Shown in pieces: positions 19,101 through 20,668 of a stretch of DNA of 20,668 nucleotides (position 1 is the first letter of the stretch; each line of letters begins with the position of its first letter). The notes beneath the pieces were generated by a model, which was given only the letters and a program-made list of their open reading frames with translations, searched no databases and was not told the DNA's origin. Location: contig CALSCQ010002190.1 in assembly GCA_943704525.1 (NCBI GenBank), forward strand, positions 1 to 20,668, read 5' to 3'. This DNA comes from Pigoraptor vietnamica. Lineage: Eukaryota; Opisthokonta; Filasterea. A program made the translations under genes and the position numbers.

Positions 19101-19840
19101 GCCCAAGTGCGTGCGGGAGGCGTTGAATATGAGCGGTTCCATCGCCCCTCTGCGTGCGAGAACAGGGGTAGACGCATGCATTACGCAGAGGGTCACGCAC
19201 ACGTGACCTTTCTTGTGGATGCCTTGTTGCGTACATGCCAGCCACGTGAACGCCCGTTTATACGAGTGCAAATTACATTTCACGCGTTAATTATTGCTTT
19301 GCTCTTCGAATTCGCAGAAATTGCGCTATTGTCGACGCGAATTCGCCGCGCGGCGTCCGTGCGCGCCATCATCCCGTGTAACTGTTACTGCCTCACGCAC
19401 AACGACCTCACGGCCATTCTCGTCAACTATCCCGACATGCGCCGGTACTTGCACGAGGTGGGTCGCACGTGACGCGCGCAAAGGGTCATTCTCGCCAATG
19501 ACTCTCTGCATTTTTCCGCCTTGTTTTTGTCCAATTTGCACTTTTGATTATGCACACGCACTTGTCCAGTCGTTTGGAACTGTCATAAATGCCCTCCAAT
19601 CTCTCTCACACTCACGTTCGCCACTCGTTCACCATAGGCATGCTTACACTCGTACCGGTCTAAAACATCCCCTCCCCCCCGTTTCTCTCACCCCCGTGCG
19701 CCTAACTCGTTGATGCGTGCACGCGCGTGCAGGTGTCCGTGCGTCGCCTGCAAGACATTTCCAAGGTGAACATGTCTGCCGTGGAAGCGTCAGTTGCCCG
19801 GGATGAAGAAGGTCCGCGTCTCTCCCCGACGCTCGAGTGA
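16123..19840 (+). CDS. Cyclic-nucleotide-gated, voltage-sensor-type six-TM cation channel
   Basis: Eight exons: 16123-17067, 17204-17421, 17598-17694, 18013-18162, 18413-18598, 18980-19085, 19318-19457, 19733-19840. All junctions agree in phase, giving 649 residues. After a disordered N-terminus, S1 lies at about 149-172, S2 180-202, S3 224-242. S4 (262-287) carries Arg264, Lys270, Arg273, Arg276 and Arg279, mostly at three-residue spacing. S5 ends near 318 (HWEACIW). The pore helix is YTWALLYVVSI with a filter reading TSGYAR (368-373). S6 is about 383-410 and the C-linker about 420-475 (ELDQYM...RRKVLDYY). The cyclic-nucleotide domain (about 480-610) has FMPGE, EMYFI, FFGEIALL and RRAASVRA. 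Glu568 and Arg578 fit the phosphate-binding cassette. It belongs to the HCN/CNG/EAG superfamily and acts in a membrane. Ion selectivity is uncertain because the filter lacks GYG. Confidence 0.93.
17460..17965 (+). repeat. TG-rich tracts within introns 2 and 3 of the channel gene
   Basis: Degenerate GTGTGTGCGTGCG-type tracts occur at about 17475-17550 and 17850-17955 in introns 2 and 3, and again at about 18724-18776 in intron 5, always TG-rich on the coding strand. The span also includes exon 3 (17598-17694), which is not part of the repeat. Confidence 0.8.
18599..18979 (+). other. Stop-free 381-base intron of 3n length (intron 5 of the channel gene)
   Basis: The donor is GAG|GTGCGT and the acceptor TTTCGTCCAG|GTGTTC, phase 0. 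The 127 intron codons contain no stop, so the frame is open from exon 5 through exon 6. The content is TG-rich and encodes Cys/Val-rich sequence unlike a cyclic-nucleotide domain. Removal joins GIVE to VFKTITV within the beta-roll. Confidence 0.75.
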
Positions 19841-20126
19841 GAATGAATGAAGTTCCGTTACGTCACGTTACGATGGTTCAGAAAGGATGTCATTTGGGTA
19901 CTTTCACATGTTGTGGGGCCCAACTGCGTTCTCAGAGTCCGTGTGGAAATGGGGCAAGCATGCGCGTGAGACGCAGCCACACTAGAGGGAACAATGGGGT
20001 GAAGCACAGGTGTGTGATGGCGACATGTGATCCACTACTGCGCTCTGAAACCCTGTAGAATAGGGGCACGCATGCGCGTGAGATGGCCTTAACACACTAA
20101 AGTAAAAAGGGGTGTGTAATACGCCA
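19841..20126. other. Convergent spacer downstream of the channel gene
   Basis: 286 bases between the channel stop codon and the stop of the right-hand minus-strand gene. No coding sequence is supported. It contains a duplicated segment (see the repeat at 19951-20083) and presumably both 3' ends. Confidence 0.5.
19951..20083 (+). repeat. Direct repeat GGGGCAMGCATGCGCGTGAGA, two copies 112 bases apart
   Basis: Copies at 19951-19971 and 20063-20083 match at 20 of 21 positions. Weaker similarity extends on both sides (GTGTGGAAAT versus CTGTAGAATA upstream; an ACAC...CTA block downstream), suggesting an older duplication of about 45 bases or more. The core contains the palindrome GCATGC followed by GCG. 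Confidence 0.8.
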
Positions 20127-20625
20127 TCACAAGTAGGCATATCTCCCCGCCGCAGCGTACGTCCCCGGCGCGTCCTCGTCGCTGTTCCCGCGCGATCCCT
20201 CGTCACCCGAGGGGTTTCTTCGCTCCCCCCCGCGCCGCAAAAGCGCTGGGGATTGAGGCCGCATGTGGGCCTTGGCATGGGCGGCACTGAGAATCGAACC
20301 CGAGGGCTGCTGTTGGACGCCCTGCATTTGCGACATGCCGCCGAACAGCGGGTGCGTCGGCGGGAAAACGACACCGCGCGCGACATCATTTGGAGACACA
20401 GCCCGTTGTTCGACAGCGCCGGGAACGTGCAAGCCCACGGGAACCAGTGTAATCGTCACGTGACGATGGGAGAAAGATGCCTGCGCCCAGCGGAGCGTTG
20501 TGCACGTGACGGTGTCTGAGGCCATTTCGTCCGCGAGCGACGCCATGTGCGAAACTGCCATGTCGATTAGCGCGGCGGATTCGCCGTCGGAAATGCGCCC
20601 ACTGTCAACGGCGACCGTCAGCGAT
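20127..20625 (-). CDS. Hypothetical protein, 3' exon (5' part beyond right edge)
   Basis: An open frame of 166 codons ending at a stop at 20127-20129. The likely exon start is a splice acceptor (CACTTGCACTGCAG, ending at 20626), because upstream sequence in frame has no ATG before the window edge. The first internal ATG is at 20561. The N-terminal part (TVAVDSGRISDGESAALIDM...) looks like folded, mildly acidic sequence with short aliphatic segments. The last about 60 residues are rich in Gly, Arg, Ser and Gln and probably disordered. I recognise no family. Length, convergent placement with the channel gene and lack of competing frames favour a real gene, but a chance open frame in GC-rich DNA is possible. 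Confidence 0.4.
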
Positions 20626-20668
20626 CTGCAGTGCAAGTGCGATTGTGGAATTGTCAGTCCGAGGGGGG

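Noticed and set aside
20270-20310. tRNA T-arm-like sequence (GGTTCGATTC on the minus strand)
   Set aside because: The stem beyond three pairs does not form and no matching acceptor, anticodon or D arm could be found. It lies inside an open reading frame.

Overview
The window reads as nuclear DNA of an intron-rich, GC-leaning, probably unicellular eukaryote. Five of the six genes I can support are interrupted by short spliceosomal introns (about 100 to 470 bases, mostly with GTGAGT- or GTRNGT-like donors), and in every case splicing restores a conserved domain in frame. The domain set is eukaryotic signalling: a receptor tyrosine kinase, a cyclic-nucleotide-gated channel and a RING/T1 protein. 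It is combined with modules common in bacteria: polymorphic-membrane-protein beta-helix repeats, a thermolysin-family protease and pentapeptide repeats. The lineage cannot be fixed from sequence alone. Tyrosine kinases plus such ectodomains would fit a unicellular holozoan, an amoebozoan or an apusozoan-type flagellate; this is inference.

Layout from left to right. (1) 85-6679, minus strand, cut by the left edge: a receptor-type tyrosine kinase whose twelve visible exons encode a signal peptide, about 24 beta-helix repeats, one membrane segment and a kinase domain up to subdomain IX. (2) 7550-10752, plus strand: a six-exon secreted M4 (thermolysin-like) metalloprotease with FTP/PepSY propeptide and a C-terminal fibronectin III domain, divergent from the kinase across an 870-base gap. 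(3) 10753-12124: a convergent spacer dominated by (CA)n microsatellites. (4) 12125-12782, minus: a small two-exon nuclear-type zinc-finger protein resembling the CDCA7 (4CXXC_R1) class. (5) 12783-13893: spacer. (6) 13894-15636, minus, a single exon: a RING, TRAF-type zinc-finger, potassium-channel-tetramerisation (T1/BTB), pentapeptide-repeat protein. (7) 15637-16122: divergent promoter region. (8) 16123-19840, plus, eight exons: a six-transmembrane cyclic-nucleotide-binding channel with an abnormal pore signature. (9) 20127-20625, minus: the 3' end of an unidentified gene, convergent with the channel and cut by the right edge.

Nothing indicates an operon or a mobile element. The kinase and the protease are both extracytoplasmic and share an intergenic promoter region, so co-expression is possible. 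The most unusual observations are the beta-helix receptor tyrosine kinase, the RING-T1-pentapeptide fusion, the GYA pore, two in-frame stop-free introns and one or two GC-AG introns supported by reading frame.
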